A stretch of 64,000 nt of DNA from Sedimentibacter sp. SX930 (GCA_002155105.1 MUZD01000003.1:124001-188000); one strand, 5' to 3'. Numbered from the stretch's first letter, positions 1 through 9,048 are shown. Translations and numbers: made by a program. Notes: a model not told the origin generated them from the sequence alone.

Positions 1-201
1 TCCAAAATCCAAAACAGCCACGTTTTTCGGGTTTTTGGGCACTTCTATGGAGCCGCGTGCATCCTCGATGGTCACCGTTGCTTCGGATTCCGCAGTCGCT
101 GTTGTTGAATCTGCCGCATCGGCAGCCCCTTCTTGGGCGCCGCAAGCCGCCAGGGTGAAAATCGAAGCCAAACTTAAGATTGTCTTTTGCCATTTTTTCA
201 T
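1..201 (-). CDS. Ferric-siderophore ABC transporter substrate-binding lipoprotein, N-terminal part
   Basis: The gene starts at 201 and runs off the left edge of the window, so only the first 67 residues are present. The start follows an AGAGGAGAA ribosome site. The N-terminus has two Lys, a hydrophobic stretch and a lipobox (LAAC, Cys20), so it should be a lipid-anchored exported protein. A Ser/Thr/Ala/Glu linker follows, then the VTIEDARGSIEVPKNPKNVA stretch that opens periplasmic-binding-protein folds of the FatB/FepB type. It lies 18 nt behind the ATPase gene as the last gene of a permease-permease-ATPase-binding protein operon, the same order as B. subtilis yclNOPQ. It should deliver an iron-chelate to the permeases; the exact siderophore cannot be read from this fragment. 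Confidence 0.85.
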   Translation of the reverse strand, partial: MKKWQKTILSLASIFTLAACGAQEGAADAADSTTATAESEATVTIEDARGSIEVPKNPKNVAVLDFG

Positions 202-219
202 TTTCCATTCTCCTCTATG

Positions 220-981
220 TCAAATTGCTTGGTAGGTGCAATGTTTTTTTCCATCCGCAGTCATGATGACTTCCAATGGCACTTCATATAATTCCTGCAA
301 AACTTGTGTCCGGATGACTTCCTCGACCGTGCCGCTCCGGAACACTTTTCCGTTTTTCATGGCGATGATGTTGTCCGAAAAAACGGATGCGAAGTTGACA
401 TCGTGGATGACGATCAGAATCGTTTTACCCAATTCGTCAGCCAAATTCCGGATGGTCTGCATCGTCACGATGCTTTGTTTCAGGTCGAGATTGTTCAGTG
501 GTTCATCCAACAAGATGTACTCGGTGTCCTGCACCAAGATCATCGCGATGGCCGCCCGCTGGAGTTGCCCCCCAGACAAAGTATCCAAATAGCGGTTGGA
601 GAATTCCATCAGGTTCAGATAGCCCAAAACCTTGTCGATCATTGCAAGATCCTCTTCATTCAGCCGGCCCTTCGTATAGGGAAACCTGCCGAACGAGACC
701 AGTTCACGGACCGTCATGCGCACTTGGTAGGCATTCTGCTGTTTCAGGATCGAAAGCTCCTTCGCCAGTTCATCGGATTGCCAAGCCTCGATTTCTTTCC
801 CGTGTATCGTCAATATGCCCTCGTCCTTTGTCAAAAGACGGCTGATGACCGAAAGTAGCGTGCTTTTGCCTGCCCCATTCGGACCGATGAAAGCTGTGAT
901 TTTTCCTTTCTCGATTGCCAAAGAGATGTCATCCAATACTTTTTCATCCTCATAGGCTTTGCTGACGTTAGAGATTTTCAT
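220..981 (-). CDS. Iron-chelate ABC transporter ATP-binding protein
   Basis: This 253-residue ABC ATPase should power siderophore import at the inner face of the membrane. Walker A GPNGAGKST lies at residues 33-41, the ABC signature LSGGQ near 135 and Walker B ILLDEP about 20 residues later, followed by the switch His region (VIHDVNFA). It belongs to the FecE/CeuD/YclP type. I chose the ATG at 981 because it has a GGAAAGGGG ribosome site and because the upstream permease stops at 978, giving an ATGA overlap typical of coupled translation. A longer reading from 1002 has no ribosome site. Confidence 0.95.
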   Translation of the reverse strand: MKISNVSKAYEDEKVLDDISLAIEKGKITAFIGPNGAGKSTLLSVISRLLTKDEGILTIHGKEIEAWQSDELAKELSILKQQNAYQVRMTVRELVSFGRFPYTKGRLNEEDLAMIDKVLGYLNLMEFSNRYLDTLSGGQLQRAAIAMILVQDTEYILLDEPLNNLDLKQSIVTMQTIRNLADELGKTILIVIHDVNFASVFSDNIIAMKNGKVFRSGTVEEVIRTQVLQELYEVPLEVIMTADGKKHCTYQAI

Positions 982-1940
982 AGTTTGCCCCTTTCCTTCC
1001 ATAATAGCCAAAAGAAGTAGATTCCCCCGAACAGTTCGACCAGAATGCTCAAATTCGTCTGCAGCTTGAAGACTTCTTCTGCCACGAATTGTCCGGCCAC
1101 GACCATCACGAAACTGAGCAGACTCGCCCCAGGCAACAGGTAGTTCAGGCAATACGTCCTGAATAGCCGATAAGCGATGTTCGCCGCCACAAAACCCAGA
1201 AACATCATCGGTCCGACGAGCGCTGCTGAGACTGTCATCAACAGGATGACATGCATGAAGGCGAGCTTCGTCTCCTTTTCGACGGCGACCCCTAAATTTT
1301 TGGCCGTTTGTGTACCCAGCCCCAAAACTTCCAACACCTTACGCTTGCGCCACAAACTGATGATCGAAAACAAGGCGATCGGAACAGCCAACACAAGCAC
1401 GGAATCATTGATGTTCTGAAAACTGGCATACAGCTTCGTCTGCAGTTTGTCGTACTCATTCGGGTCCATCAGCACTTGCATGAAGGAACTGATGCTGTTG
1501 AAGAAGGTCCCCATGACGAGCCCGATCATCAGGATGACCTGCATCTCGTAATTTTTCCGGTTCCAGGAAAGCCGGTACAGCAAAAAGTAACTGCCGAGCA
1601 TCAGGAACAGCAGCCAACTGAACTGCCATTCCGCATTCAGTTGGCTGCCCAACAGCGAGAAACTGAAATACATCAACACTGTCTGCAGAAGCCTGTAGAA
1701 GGATTCGACCCCAAGAATGCTGGGGGTCAAAAAATTGCTGTGCACGACAGTCTGAAAGCTGACAGTCGCAAAGGCAGTGCTGATGCTGATGACTGCAAAT
1801 GTCAAAAGCTTCGTGCTCCGCAACTTCATAATGAACAAATTACCGTTGCCTTGGTTCCAGAAAAAATAAAGGAAAGCCACAGCCACTGCAATCACGGCCA
1901 ACCGTTTCATGATGATGCGGTTTTTCAACACGTTTTTCAT
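978..1940 (-). CDS. Iron-chelate ABC transporter permease (second FecCD subunit)
   Basis: A 320-residue, highly hydrophobic FecCD-family permease with about nine membrane segments. It should form the heterodimeric import channel with the product of the preceding gene. The ATG at 1940 overlaps the stop of that gene by ATGA, and its own stop overlaps the ATPase start in the same way, so all three are translationally coupled. The sequence resembles YclO/FatC more than FhuG, judged by its short length and the SILGVESFYRLLQT stretch. The substrate is inferred only from family and the upstream Fur box. Confidence 0.93.
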   Translation of the reverse strand: MKNVLKNRIIMKRLAVIAVAVAFLYFFWNQGNGNLFIMKLRSTKLLTFAVISISTAFATVSFQTVVHSNFLTPSILGVESFYRLLQTVLMYFSFSLLGSQLNAEWQFSWLLFLMLGSYFLLYRLSWNRKNYEMQVILMIGLVMGTFFNSISSFMQVLMDPNEYDKLQTKLYASFQNINDSVLVLAVPIALFSIISLWRKRKVLEVLGLGTQTAKNLGVAVEKETKLAFMHVILLMTVSAALVGPMMFLGFVAANIAYRLFRTYCLNYLLPGASLLSFVMVVAGQFVAEEVFKLQTNLSILVELFGGIYFFWLLWKERGKL

Positions 1941-2890
1941 GCCGTCCGCCCTCCCTTCATCAACAGCCACAAGAACAGGCCGCCGCCGAAAACACCAAGC
2001 ACCGTTTCCACCGGAATTTCGTACGGTGGGATGACCGAACGCGCAAAGACGTCGCACAGCAACAAGAAAATCGCTCCGAACAGTGCAACCTTGCCGTGGG
2101 TATTGCGGATGTTATCACCAAAGCGCAACGAGACGAGGTTCGGGATGATGACTCCCAAAAACGGCAGATTTCCTACTGTGCTCAGGATGACCGCCACAGC
2201 CAAGGAGACGAACAGTGTCCCGATGAACAGGACCGCTTCAAAAGGCAGGCCGAGGTTTTTGGCCGCGTCTTTCCCGAAGCGCGCAATCGTGAAATGATCG
2301 GCAAAATAAAAAAGTGCCAAAAATAACAGGAAAATGAGGTACATCCCCTCATATTGTCCTTTGATGACCAATGAAAAATCGCCTTGCATCCAGGCGGAAA
2401 GATTTTGTGTGACGTTGAAGCGGAATGCAAAAAAATTGGCGATCCCTCCCAAAATATTTCCGTACATCAGGCCCAGTAAAGGGATCGTCATCTGGCTCTT
2501 GAAAGGCAAGCGATTCACGACCACCAAAAACAGGAACGTCCCCGCCGCCGCAAAGAGGAAGGAAAGAGTCATCTTCCCCACAACCGATAAGCCCGGAAAG
2601 AAAACCATCCCGCACAGCATGCCCACCCTTGCCGCATCCACCGTGCCGACTGTATCAGGAGCGGCAAACCGGTTCTGCGTCAATGATTGCATGATCAGGC
2701 CGGATAAGGACAAGCCCGCTCCAGCCAAGAGAACCGTAATCGTCCTCGGCAGCCGTGACGACAACAGTATCAGACGATCCGTGTTGCTCCCGACCAGAAA
2801 CTGTTCCACCGAAAAAGCAGCAGTCCCTACTCCCAGGGAAAGCATAATCACTCCTGCCAAAGCCAGAACAAGCAGTAATTTCTTCAACAT
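1937..2890 (-). CDS. Iron-chelate ABC transporter permease (first FecCD subunit)
   Basis: First gene of the iron-uptake operon, 317 residues, FecCD family. It shows the family's RLPRTITVLLAGAGLSLSG block near residue 45-65 and then the QNRFAAPDTVGT loop, which is closest to the YclN/FatD subgroup. About nine transmembrane helices are visible. Translation starts at 2890 behind GGTGA. A perfect 19-bp Fur-type palindrome lies 48 nt upstream of the start, so repression by Fur in iron-replete cells is the expected control. Confidence 0.93.
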   Translation of the reverse strand: MLKKLLLVLALAGVIMLSLGVGTAAFSVEQFLVGSNTDRLILLSSRLPRTITVLLAGAGLSLSGLIMQSLTQNRFAAPDTVGTVDAARVGMLCGMVFFPGLSVVGKMTLSFLFAAAGTFLFLVVVNRLPFKSQMTIPLLGLMYGNILGGIANFFAFRFNVTQNLSAWMQGDFSLVIKGQYEGMYLIFLLFLALFYFADHFTIARFGKDAAKNLGLPFEAVLFIGTLFVSLAVAVILSTVGNLPFLGVIIPNLVSLRFGDNIRNTHGKVALFGAIFLLLCDVFARSVIPPYEIPVETVLGVFGGGLFLWLLMKGGRTA

Positions 2891-2937
2891 CTATTCACCA
2901 TCTTCCAAAAGCAACTCCTTAATGATAACGATTCTAA

Positions 2938-2956
2938 TTGAGAATCATTCTCAATT
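2938..2956. promoter_or_regulatory. Fur box
   Basis: Perfect 9-1-9 palindrome ATTGAGAATCATTCTCAAT, 47 nt upstream of the first permease start. It matches the Fur consensus, with GAGAAT/ATTCTC arms and an overlapping extra half-site (GATAACGATTCT) on the gene-proximal side. Regulation by Fur is inferred from the match and from the operon's function. Confidence 0.85.
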
Positions 2957-3051
2957 AATGGTATAGGTGCTATTCTACTGGATGCGGAAATAAAACACAA
3001 TACCAAATATGAGATTTTCATGAAAAAAAGTAAGCAAAAAAAGAAAAGCGG

Positions 3052-3157
3052 AACGGGTTCGCTCAGCCCTGAAAGAAATTTAGGAAATCTGGCCCTGAAT
3101 GAGCATCGTAGAGCGCAATGGGTCAGATTTATCTAATTTCCGAAGGGCTAACCCGTG
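3052..3157. repeat. Long multi-tier imperfect hairpin in intergenic DNA
   Basis: In the 400-bp gap between the iron operon and the HerA-like gene, four successive inverted-repeat tiers are nested. They are ACGGGTT/AACCCGT, AGCCCT/AGGGCT, GAAATTTAG/CTAATTTC and AAATCTGGCC/GGGTCAGATTT, separated by small interior loops. The central loop of about 24 nt holds GAGC and GAGCGC. No gene is visible. The architecture resembles the repeats at 38289 and 56922, but the sequence does not, and there is no second copy in the window. Confidence 0.6.
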
Positions 3158-3250
3158 AAGCTAGCCATCGCTATTGGATACATGGAACACTTTGCAAACG
3201 TGTTAAACACCAACGGTGATGCACTTTCGCTTCATCCAAAAAAAGAAACC

Positions 3251-3282
3251 AAAAAGACCAGCCCTTGTGGACTGGTCTTTTC
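3251..3282 (-). terminator. Rho-independent terminator of the HerA-like gene
   Basis: AAAAGACCAG/CTGGTCTTTT stem with a 10-nt loop, followed on the minus strand by TTTTT. It lies just behind the stop at 3292. Confidence 0.85.
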
Positions 3283-3291
3283 GGTCTGTCT

Positions 3292-4800
3292 TCATTTTTT
3301 CAGGATGCCCAAAATACCGCGGGAGATGACCCGTCCGACTTCCCGGCCTACTTGCGACATCAAATTTTTGGTGAATCTGTCCATCGTCGAATCGCGGGAA
3401 CTGCTCGCACGTTTTTGCTGGACTTGTTCTTTTTGCCTTTCTTTTTCCAGTTGCTTCAGCTGTTCGGCTTTTTCCCTGTCCCTTGCGGCAAGCTCTTCAT
3501 TTTCCTCCAACTCAATCGCCTTGATTTCCGACAGTCGCTGCAGTTGCTCGTAGGAGGATTCCCTGTCGATTGCCTCGCTGTATTTGTAGTACAGCAAGGA
3601 ACGGTTGATTTTTTCTTCTTTGACTAGCGGATCCAGGATGCCCATTTTGCTCTCAGGAGGATAAATCATGACTTGCTGAACATAACCGGGAATCCCTTCC
3701 GGATCGAGAAAGGAAACCAGCGCTTCACCGACCTTCAGTTCCGTCAACTTTCTATCCAATTCTTCCCCATCCAGCTGCCTGAACGTTTCGGCAACCGCTT
3801 TGACGGTCTTCTGCTCCTTTGGTGTGAAGGCACGCAAAGCATGTTGAATTTTGTTGCCCAATTGGCTCAGAATAGCATTCGGCAGGTCGGTGGGATTTTG
3901 CGTCACGAAATAAACCCCGACTCCCTTGGAACGGATCAGCCGGACAATCAGTTCGATTTTTTCCTCAAGCACATTCGGAACGTCCTGGAAAAGAACATGC
4001 GCTTCATCAAAAAAGAACACTATCTTTGGTTTTTCAAGGTCACCGACTTCCGGCAATTGCTCATATAGCTCCGAAAGGAACCACAGCAGGAAAGTCGAGT
4101 AGAGTTTTGGCGACATGAACAGGCGGTTCGCCATCAGAATGTTCACATAGCCGCGTCCCTCTGCATCTGTTTTCAATAAATCCTGGATATCGAACATCGG
4201 CTCCCCGAAGAAAAGATTGCCGCCCTGTTCCTCAATAACCAATAAACCTCTTAAGATCGCACCGATCGATTGCTTTGAGATATTCCCGTATTCGCGGCGC
4301 AGCTCTGTGGCGTTGTCTCCAACGAAATTCAGGATCGCCCGCAAATCTTTGATGTCGATGAGCAGGAGTTGTTTCTCATCCGCAACTTTGAACGCGATGT
4401 TCATGATCCCTTCTTGGGTTTCATTGAGTCCCAACAGCCGCGACAACAGGATCGGACCCATATCGGAAATGGTCGTCCGCACCGGCACACCGTTCGATCC
4501 GAAAATATCCAAGAGTTCAACGGGGTATGCGCGCGCCTCAAAATCCTCCGGCTGCAACTTCGTTACCCTGTCCATTATTTTTTCGCTCAACTCACCCGGT
4601 TCCGCAATGCTCGCCAAGTCCCCTTTGACGTCCGCAAGGAATACCGGAATACCCGCTTTGCTCAACTGTTCCGCAATCACTTTCAAAGTCACCGTTTTCC
4701 CCGTACCGGTCGCTCCGGCGATTAAGCCGTGGCGATTCAGCTTATCCAGATGGATGATTGCCGGTTTGTCCCCTTTCCCGATCACCAGTTCTTGGCGCAT
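3292..4800 (-). CDS. HerA-like helicase/ATPase (DUF853, YjgR type)
   Basis: A 502-residue single-gene unit. The N-terminus opens with a GKGDKPAIIHLDKLNRHG region and the Walker A motif GATGTGKT at about residue 30. A Walker B VFFFDEAHVL and a sensor-like FVTQNP lie in the middle. The C-terminal 100 residues are charged and coiled-coil-like, ending in an amphipathic stretch. This is the bacterial DUF853 relative of archaeal HerA. The family may act as a hexameric DNA-dependent ATPase, but its physiological role is not established. The start at 4800 has a TAAGGAGGGG ribosome site; in-frame codons further upstream lack one. Confidence 0.9.
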   Translation of the reverse strand: MRQELVIGKGDKPAIIHLDKLNRHGLIAGATGTGKTVTLKVIAEQLSKAGIPVFLADVKGDLASIAEPGELSEKIMDRVTKLQPEDFEARAYPVELLDIFGSNGVPVRTTISDMGPILLSRLLGLNETQEGIMNIAFKVADEKQLLLIDIKDLRAILNFVGDNATELRREYGNISKQSIGAILRGLLVIEEQGGNLFFGEPMFDIQDLLKTDAEGRGYVNILMANRLFMSPKLYSTFLLWFLSELYEQLPEVGDLEKPKIVFFFDEAHVLFQDVPNVLEEKIELIVRLIRSKGVGVYFVTQNPTDLPNAILSQLGNKIQHALRAFTPKEQKTVKAVAETFRQLDGEELDRKLTELKVGEALVSFLDPEGIPGYVQQVMIYPPESKMGILDPLVKEEKINRSLLYYKYSEAIDRESSYEQLQRLSEIKAIELEENEELAARDREKAEQLKQLEKERQKEQVQQKRASSSRDSTMDRFTKNLMSQVGREVGRVISRGILGILKK

Positions 4801-4915
4801 CCAAAACCCCTCCTTAGCCTGACATTTCATTCTTATTGTACAATATTTTGAAAAGCCCTTACAACAGTAAGCACTTTCTTTTGAAAAGTAATAGTGCCCG
4901 AAAGTCCCGCAGACA

Positions 4916-4951
4916 GCAAAAACCACTCAACCATTTTCGGTTGAGTGGTTC
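4916..4951 (-). terminator. Terminator of the nudF-mtnN operon
   Basis: Perfect 12-bp stem AACCACTCAACC/GGTTGAGTGGTT with a 6-nt loop and a T run on the minus strand, downstream of mtnN. Confidence 0.85.
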
Positions 4952-5009
4952 AGGCTTGCTTAATTGCTGATTTCAGCTTTCAAAGAACCGGCAAAATGCC
5001 GCAAGGCTT

Positions 5010-5702
5010 CTATTCTTCGCTAGTTTTCAATAATTCGATGACCATTTCTGCGGATTTTTTTCCGGCTTCGACGATGAACTCGTCGAACGTCAGCGCCGCG
5101 CCATCGCTTGCTCCGTCCGAAATGGCGCGGATGATTGCGAAGGGTGTGCCCAATACGTAACAAGCTTGGGCGATTGATGCGCCCTCCATTTCAGTCGCAT
5201 AGGCATCAGGGAAATGTTCCTTGATGCGGCTTGTGCCGCTTTCGGAAGCGATGAAAGAATCGCTTGAAACAATCGTCCCTTGGACAGCATGCAAACCGAC
5301 TTTTTCTGCTGCCCGCGTTATTTGTTCAACGATTTTTTTGTCGGCTGTATAATAATGCGGCATCTGCGGCACTTGTCCCACCGAATAACCGAATGCCGTA
5401 GCGTCCACATCATGGTATGCAACCTTATCGGCTACGACGACGTCCCCCACATGCAAGGCTGCGTTTAATCCCCCCGCCGAACCGGTATTGATGACGAAAT
5501 CGGGACGGTATCGATCGATGATGAAGGCGGTGGCTATGGCCGAGTTGACTTTACCGATGCCTGACTGCACCAATACTACATCCTGATTTTCGATTTTCCC
5601 TCTTGTAAAAACGAGGTGGAAATGTGTTTCTTCTATCTTTTCTGTCATATTTTCCAACAAAATACGGTTTTCTTCTTCCATTGCTCCAATAATCCCGATC
5701 AT
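5010..5702 (-). CDS. mtnN: 5'-methylthioadenosine/S-adenosylhomocysteine nucleosidase
   Basis: A 230-residue cytosolic enzyme that hydrolyses MTA and SAH to adenine plus the thioribose sugar, feeding methionine salvage and the LuxS route. Family marks are the IGAMEEE N-terminus (catalytic Glu), INTGSAGG, ATEMEGA (ribose-binding Met/Glu) and AISDGA with the general-acid Asp. Length is typical. The ATG at 5702 follows AAGGAAGGA. It is the last gene of a three-gene operon behind nudF and a small membrane protein, a common order in lactic acid bacteria. Confidence 0.96.
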   Translation of the reverse strand: MIGIIGAMEEENRILLENMTEKIEETHFHLVFTRGKIENQDVVLVQSGIGKVNSAIATAFIIDRYRPDFVINTGSAGGLNAALHVGDVVVADKVAYHDVDATAFGYSVGQVPQMPHYYTADKKIVEQITRAAEKVGLHAVQGTIVSSDSFIASESGTSRIKEHFPDAYATEMEGASIAQACYVLGTPFAIIRAISDGASDGAALTFDEFIVEAGKKSAEMVIELLKTSEE

Positions 5703-5735
5703 GAGTGTTTCCTTCCTTGTAGCTGCATTGTTAGG

Positions 5736-6143
5736 TCATAGGACGAAAGCTATCGCAAAAACCAAAATGATCAACAAAATGACGATCAGGATGGCTTTGT
5801 TCAGGTAGCTGTCCAGTTTTCTGCCTCTTTCTTTATCAGTCAGACGCTCCACCTTTGCCGAAGTTGCGGATTTGTCAACCTTCCGGAACAGGTTCGCTTT
5901 TGGCTTGGCAGTTTTGGCTTTGTTGCCGTTCTCCGACCTTTTCTTTTCGGTCGGAATACTGCTTTTCTCGCCCGCGGAAGCAGTTGATTGCTTGTTGTTC
6001 TTTTCTGTTTCCGGAGCAGAACGCTCGGCAACTTTTGCCTTCGGAGCGACTTTCTTTTCTGCTGTCCCCGGTTTTGTCGTTTGGTCCCTTTTATACTGAC
6101 GGTAACGTTCCCGGGTGATCAGCGGTTTTTTTGGTTCTGACAT
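5736..6143 (-). CDS. Small hypothetical protein with C-terminal membrane anchor
   Basis: 135 residues that I cannot assign to a named family. The first 110 are very polar and rich in Lys, Ala, Ser and Glu, with RERYRQYKRDQ near the start. They end in a single hydrophobic segment of about 22 residues (AILIVILLIILVFAIAFVL) at the extreme C-terminus, so it looks like a tail-anchored protein with a disordered cytoplasmic part. It starts one nucleotide after the nudF stop and ends 33 nt before mtnN, so it is co-transcribed with both. Confidence 0.8.
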   Translation of the reverse strand: MSEPKKPLITRERYRQYKRDQTTKPGTAEKKVAPKAKVAERSAPETEKNNKQSTASAGEKSSIPTEKKRSENGNKAKTAKPKANLFRKVDKSATSAKVERLTDKERGRKLDSYLNKAILIVILLIILVFAIAFVL

Positions 6144-6144
6144 G

Positions 6145-6705
6145 CTATCCCTCTATTCTTTCCCGCAAAAGACGCATCTCCCAATACAGCATGGCATAGA
6201 TTGTTTTCGAATCGCAAATTTCTCCGGATTCCTGCAAAGCTTTCGCTTCGTCGTATGTCAATTCCAAGATTTCGATGAATTCATCCTCATCCATCGGTAA
6301 AGAATTTTCGACTTTCGTCAAACCTTCCGCCAAATAGATTGTAATCTTTTCATCCAAATAAGCCGGGGTCGGATAAAAAACCGTCAATTCGGACCAATGC
6401 TCCGCACGGTAATCCGTCTCTTCCTCGAGCTCACGGATTGCTGCCAGCAAAGGTTCCGCATCGGATGTCTCCAATTTGCCTGCCGGGATTTCGACAACTG
6501 TCCGATCCAAAGGTTTCCGGAACTGTCTGACCATGACCATTTTCCCGTCGGAAGTGAAAGGTATCATCGCTACAGCTCCAGGATGCCTGATCATCTCCCT
6601 GACTGAAGTTTTCCCGTTCGGCAGCAGCACTTCTTCCCTCACCAAATGCAGCAAGACGCCGTCGAATATTTTTTCGCTTTTCAGTGTTTTTTCTTCAAAT
6701 TCCAT
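6145..6705 (-). CDS. nudF: Nudix hydrolase, ADP-ribose pyrophosphatase family
   Basis: A 186-residue Nudix protein expected to cleave ADP-ribose to AMP and ribose-5-phosphate. The order of conserved blocks (PGAVAMIPF, RQFRKPLD, EIPAGKLE, RELEEET) is that of NudF. The Nudix box is slightly off consensus: one extra residue stands between GKLE and RELEEE, the first box Glu reads Asp/Ala, and the usual Gly after EET is Asp (EETDY). The three metal-binding Glu of RELEEE are present, so it may still be active. The start at 6705 has GGGAGG eight bases upstream; an in-frame codon at 6738 lacks a site. Confidence 0.9.
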   Translation of the reverse strand: MEFEEKTLKSEKIFDGVLLHLVREEVLLPNGKTSVREMIRHPGAVAMIPFTSDGKMVMVRQFRKPLDRTVVEIPAGKLETSDAEPLLAAIRELEEETDYRAEHWSELTVFYPTPAYLDEKITIYLAEGLTKVENSLPMDEDEFIEILELTYDEAKALQESGEICDSKTIYAMLYWEMRLLRERIEG

Positions 6706-6743
6706 TTTATGTTCCTCCCAATCTACTGTCCTGATCATGTATT

Positions 6744-6773
6744 ATCATAACCTATCTTTTCGGCTATTTACAA
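6744..6773 (-). promoter_or_regulatory. Promoter of the nudF-mtnN operon
   Basis: On the minus strand, -35 TTGTAA (6768-6773) and -10 TATGAT (6744-6749) are 18 bp apart, 38 bp upstream of the nudF start. Confidence 0.55.
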
Positions 6774-6850
6774 GAGCCGCGTGAGAATCGGCCCAAACGG
6801 GAGTTGGCGATGAAAATCATCCTTTCGGCCGATAGGTGTCCCTAATGCTT

Positions 6851-6872
6851 TTATGCTAGAATAATAGCATAA
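6851..6872. promoter_or_regulatory. Dyad in front of xpaC
   Basis: TTATGCTA/TAGCATAA, an 8-bp inverted repeat with a 6-bp spacer that contains the -10-like TAGAAT. It sits 45 bp upstream of the xpaC start and could be an operator overlapping the promoter. No known regulator motif is recognised. Confidence 0.4.
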
Positions 6873-6916
6873 GCACAGACAAAGTGAACAGCATGTTATC
6901 AAAGGAGGAAAAATTT

Positions 6917-7636
6917 ATGTGGAGCAACATCAAGGATATATTGAAATATACGTTTTCCAGCGTCATCAGCCTGATTGCATTAGTGGTATTCTTTTTCATA
7001 TTCGATTTCGATTTCTGGACTTCAATCGGCCTGACCATCGGCTTGGGCGCCTTCCTATACTACATCCAAGCCGGAGGAAGGATGCAATGGTCGCTTAAGG
7101 CAAAAAAACAACGAGGCACATTGGGAAAAGTGAGCGCCGACAAAGAAGCCTTCTACCATTCTAAAGGGATGACCAAGGAACAGATCGCCTATTTCCGCAG
7201 CACAATGGATCAAGCCAAGAATACGATCCAAGACATCGAATCGAATCTGCAGCAGCGATCAAAATTAAAAGCTATCGCGGCACGCAATGATACGGTGGAC
7301 ATACTGAAGGATTTCTTCAAAAATATCGTCAATCAGCCTAACCGATTGCACGAAGTCGATAAATTCCTGTACACCAATCTACCCAACCTGAAAGAGCTGA
7401 CAGACAAATACATCGCAATCGATGGCCACGTTTCCAAGACGAAAGAAACCTACACAGCCTTGGATAACTGCTCCAAAACAATCGATGATATGTGTCGTCT
7501 GATCGCTGAAGACTACGTGCGCTTCATGTCCAATGATATCGAGGATATGGATATCGAGTTGGAACTTGCAAAGCAAGTTTTGAAAAGGGATAATGAAGGA
7601 AAGAGTAACGAAAATGCTTTAGACGAAGAGCTATAG
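6917..7636 (+). CDS. xpaC: XpaC-like membrane protein (5-bromo-4-chloroindolyl phosphate hydrolysis family)
   Basis: 239 residues. Two transmembrane segments at about 8-26 and 30-48 are followed by a long helical cytoplasmic domain with [11 protein letters not shown] and [14 protein letters not shown]. That is the pattern of B. subtilis XpaC, which is always paired with TelA. Its biochemical function is not established. The start at 6917 follows AAAGGAGGA with ideal spacing; the ATG 33 bp upstream has none. It is separated from telA by 11 nt, so the two form an operon. Confidence 0.85.
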   Translation: MWSNIKDILKYTFSSVISLIALVVFFFIFDFDFWTSIGLTIGLGAFLYYIQAGGRMQWSLKAKKQRGTLGKVSADKEAFYHSKGMTKEQIAYFRSTMDQAKNTIQDIESNLQQRSKLKAIAARNDTVDILKDFFKNIVNQPNRLHEVDKFLYTNLPNLKELTDKYIAIDGHVSKTKETYTALDNCSKTIDDMCRLIAEDYVRFMSNDIEDMDIELELAKQVLKRDNEGKSNENALDEEL

Positions 7637-7647
7637 GGGGAATACTG

Positions 7648-8871
7648 ATGGACCAATTTGATGCTACCGGAAAAAATGGACAAACAGACAGCAAGGATGT
7701 CAATCAAGAATTGGACGATTTACTGGCCAATCCTTTTTCAGATCCGTTTGCTCAACCAGCAGTGATTGCTGATAATACCACAGTCGCCAACGAGGTGATC
7801 AACCCGGATCGGCTGATCGACCGGTTGCCGGAAGAAAGACAAAAACAAGCACTGGCATTAGCCGGCCAAATCGATGAGAACAACATGCAAGCCATCATCA
7901 GCTACGGCGCTGCAGCTCAAAAACAATTGGGGGAATTCTCCCATTCGATGCTGGACCATGTCCAGAACCAGGACACCGGCGAAATCGGCGATTCCCTGAA
8001 CGATCTGATGTATCGCCTCAACGAAGCCAAACCGGAAGACTTGCGGGCAGAAGACAACAATGTCTTCCGCAAAATCTTCGGCAAGGTAAAACAATCCGCC
8101 TATGAGATGACGGCAAAATATCAGAAGATCGGCGCCCAAATCGACAAGATTGCGATCAAATTGGATAAAGAAAAGAATGGCCTGCTCAACGACAACGTAA
8201 CGCTGGAACAGCTTTACCAAAAAAACAAGGATTATTTTGAGGCCTTGAACATCTACATCGCCGCCGGTGAAGTGAAAATGGAAGATCTTCAGAAAAATGC
8301 CATCCCGAAAGCGATCCAGACCGCTGAAGTTTCCCAAAGCCAAATGGATGTGCAGATCGTCAACGATCTGAAACAGTTCCTTGACCGTCTCGAAAAACGC
8401 ACCCATGATTTGCGCTTGACAAGACAGATGACGATCCAACAGGCGCCACAGATTCGCTTGATCCAAAACACGAACCAGGCATTGGCAGAAAAAATCCAAT
8501 CCTCCATCCACACCGCCATTCCCTTATGGAAAAATCAAGTGGCCATCGCCCTTACGCTTCTGCGCCAAAAGGATGCAGTGACAGCGCAAAGGCAAGTATC
8601 CCAGACCACGAATGATCTGATGCGCAAGAATTCGGAAATGTTGAAAATATCAGCCATCGAAACCGCTAAAGAAAATGAACGGGGTGTGATCGATATCGAA
8701 ACGCTCAAACAGACACAACAGGATCTGATCGAAACATTGGAAGAGACGCTGAAGATTCAGCAAGAAGGCCGAATCAAACGCAGAGAAGCCGAAAAGGAAC
8801 TGTCTCTGATGGAGAACGACCTGAAGGTCAAACTGTTGAATATCCATCAGCAGGAACAACAAATCCACTAA
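7648..8871 (+). CDS. telA: TelA/KlaA family toxic anion resistance protein
   Basis: 407 residues, almost wholly alpha-helical, with the TelA family blocks ([20 protein letters not shown] near 140 and [19 protein letters not shown] near 255). The family was named for plasmid-borne tellurite resistance; chromosomal copies are linked to envelope and stress tolerance. It has no membrane segment and probably works with the membrane-bound XpaC encoded just upstream. The GGGGGA ribosome site stands 6 nt before the ATG. Confidence 0.9.
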   Translation: MDQFDATGKNGQTDSKDVNQELDDLLANPFSDPFAQPAVIADNTTVANEVINPDRLIDRLPEERQKQALALAGQIDENNMQAIISYGAAAQKQLGEFSHSMLDHVQNQDTGEIGDSLNDLMYRLNEAKPEDLRAEDNNVFRKIFGKVKQSAYEMTAKYQKIGAQIDKIAIKLDKEKNGLLNDNVTLEQLYQKNKDYFEALNIYIAAGEVKMEDLQKNAIPKAIQTAEVSQSQMDVQIVNDLKQFLDRLEKRTHDLRLTRQMTIQQAPQIRLIQNTNQALAEKIQSSIHTAIPLWKNQVAIALTLLRQKDAVTAQRQVSQTTNDLMRKNSEMLKISAIETAKENERGVIDIETLKQTQQDLIETLEETLKIQQEGRIKRREAEKELSLMENDLKVKLLNIHQQEQQIH

Positions 8872-8875
8872 TATC

Positions 8876-8910
8876 AAAGGGCTGCCTCATTCGGGGCAGC
8901 CTTTGGTTTT
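8876..8910 (+). terminator. Terminator of xpaC-telA
   Basis: AAAGGGCTGCC/GGCAGCCTTT stem, 8-nt loop, then GGTTTT, beginning 4 nt after the telA stop. Confidence 0.8.
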
Positions 8911-9020
8911 GCCCACTTATCCGATTATTGTTCGTTCCCTAAACAGTCCCCCTCCGCGGAGCGGCAAGAGGATTTCTTCTCCACATTTTCAGAAAGCCTC
9001 TCGTCTCGAGGGCATATTAT

Positions 9021-9048
9021 TTGTAATGTGACTCATTTTATATATAAT
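9021..9048 (+). promoter_or_regulatory. Promoter of the GlsB/YeaQ gene
   Basis: -35 TTGTAA (9021-9026) and perfect -10 TATAAT (9043-9048), 16 bp apart. The transcript would have a leader of about 65 nt. Confidence 0.7.

Noticed and set aside
1308-2297. Long plus-strand open frame opposite the iron permease genes
   Set aside because: Composition is that of an antisense shadow (His/Gln-rich); the minus-strand permeases have clear family motifs and coupled starts.
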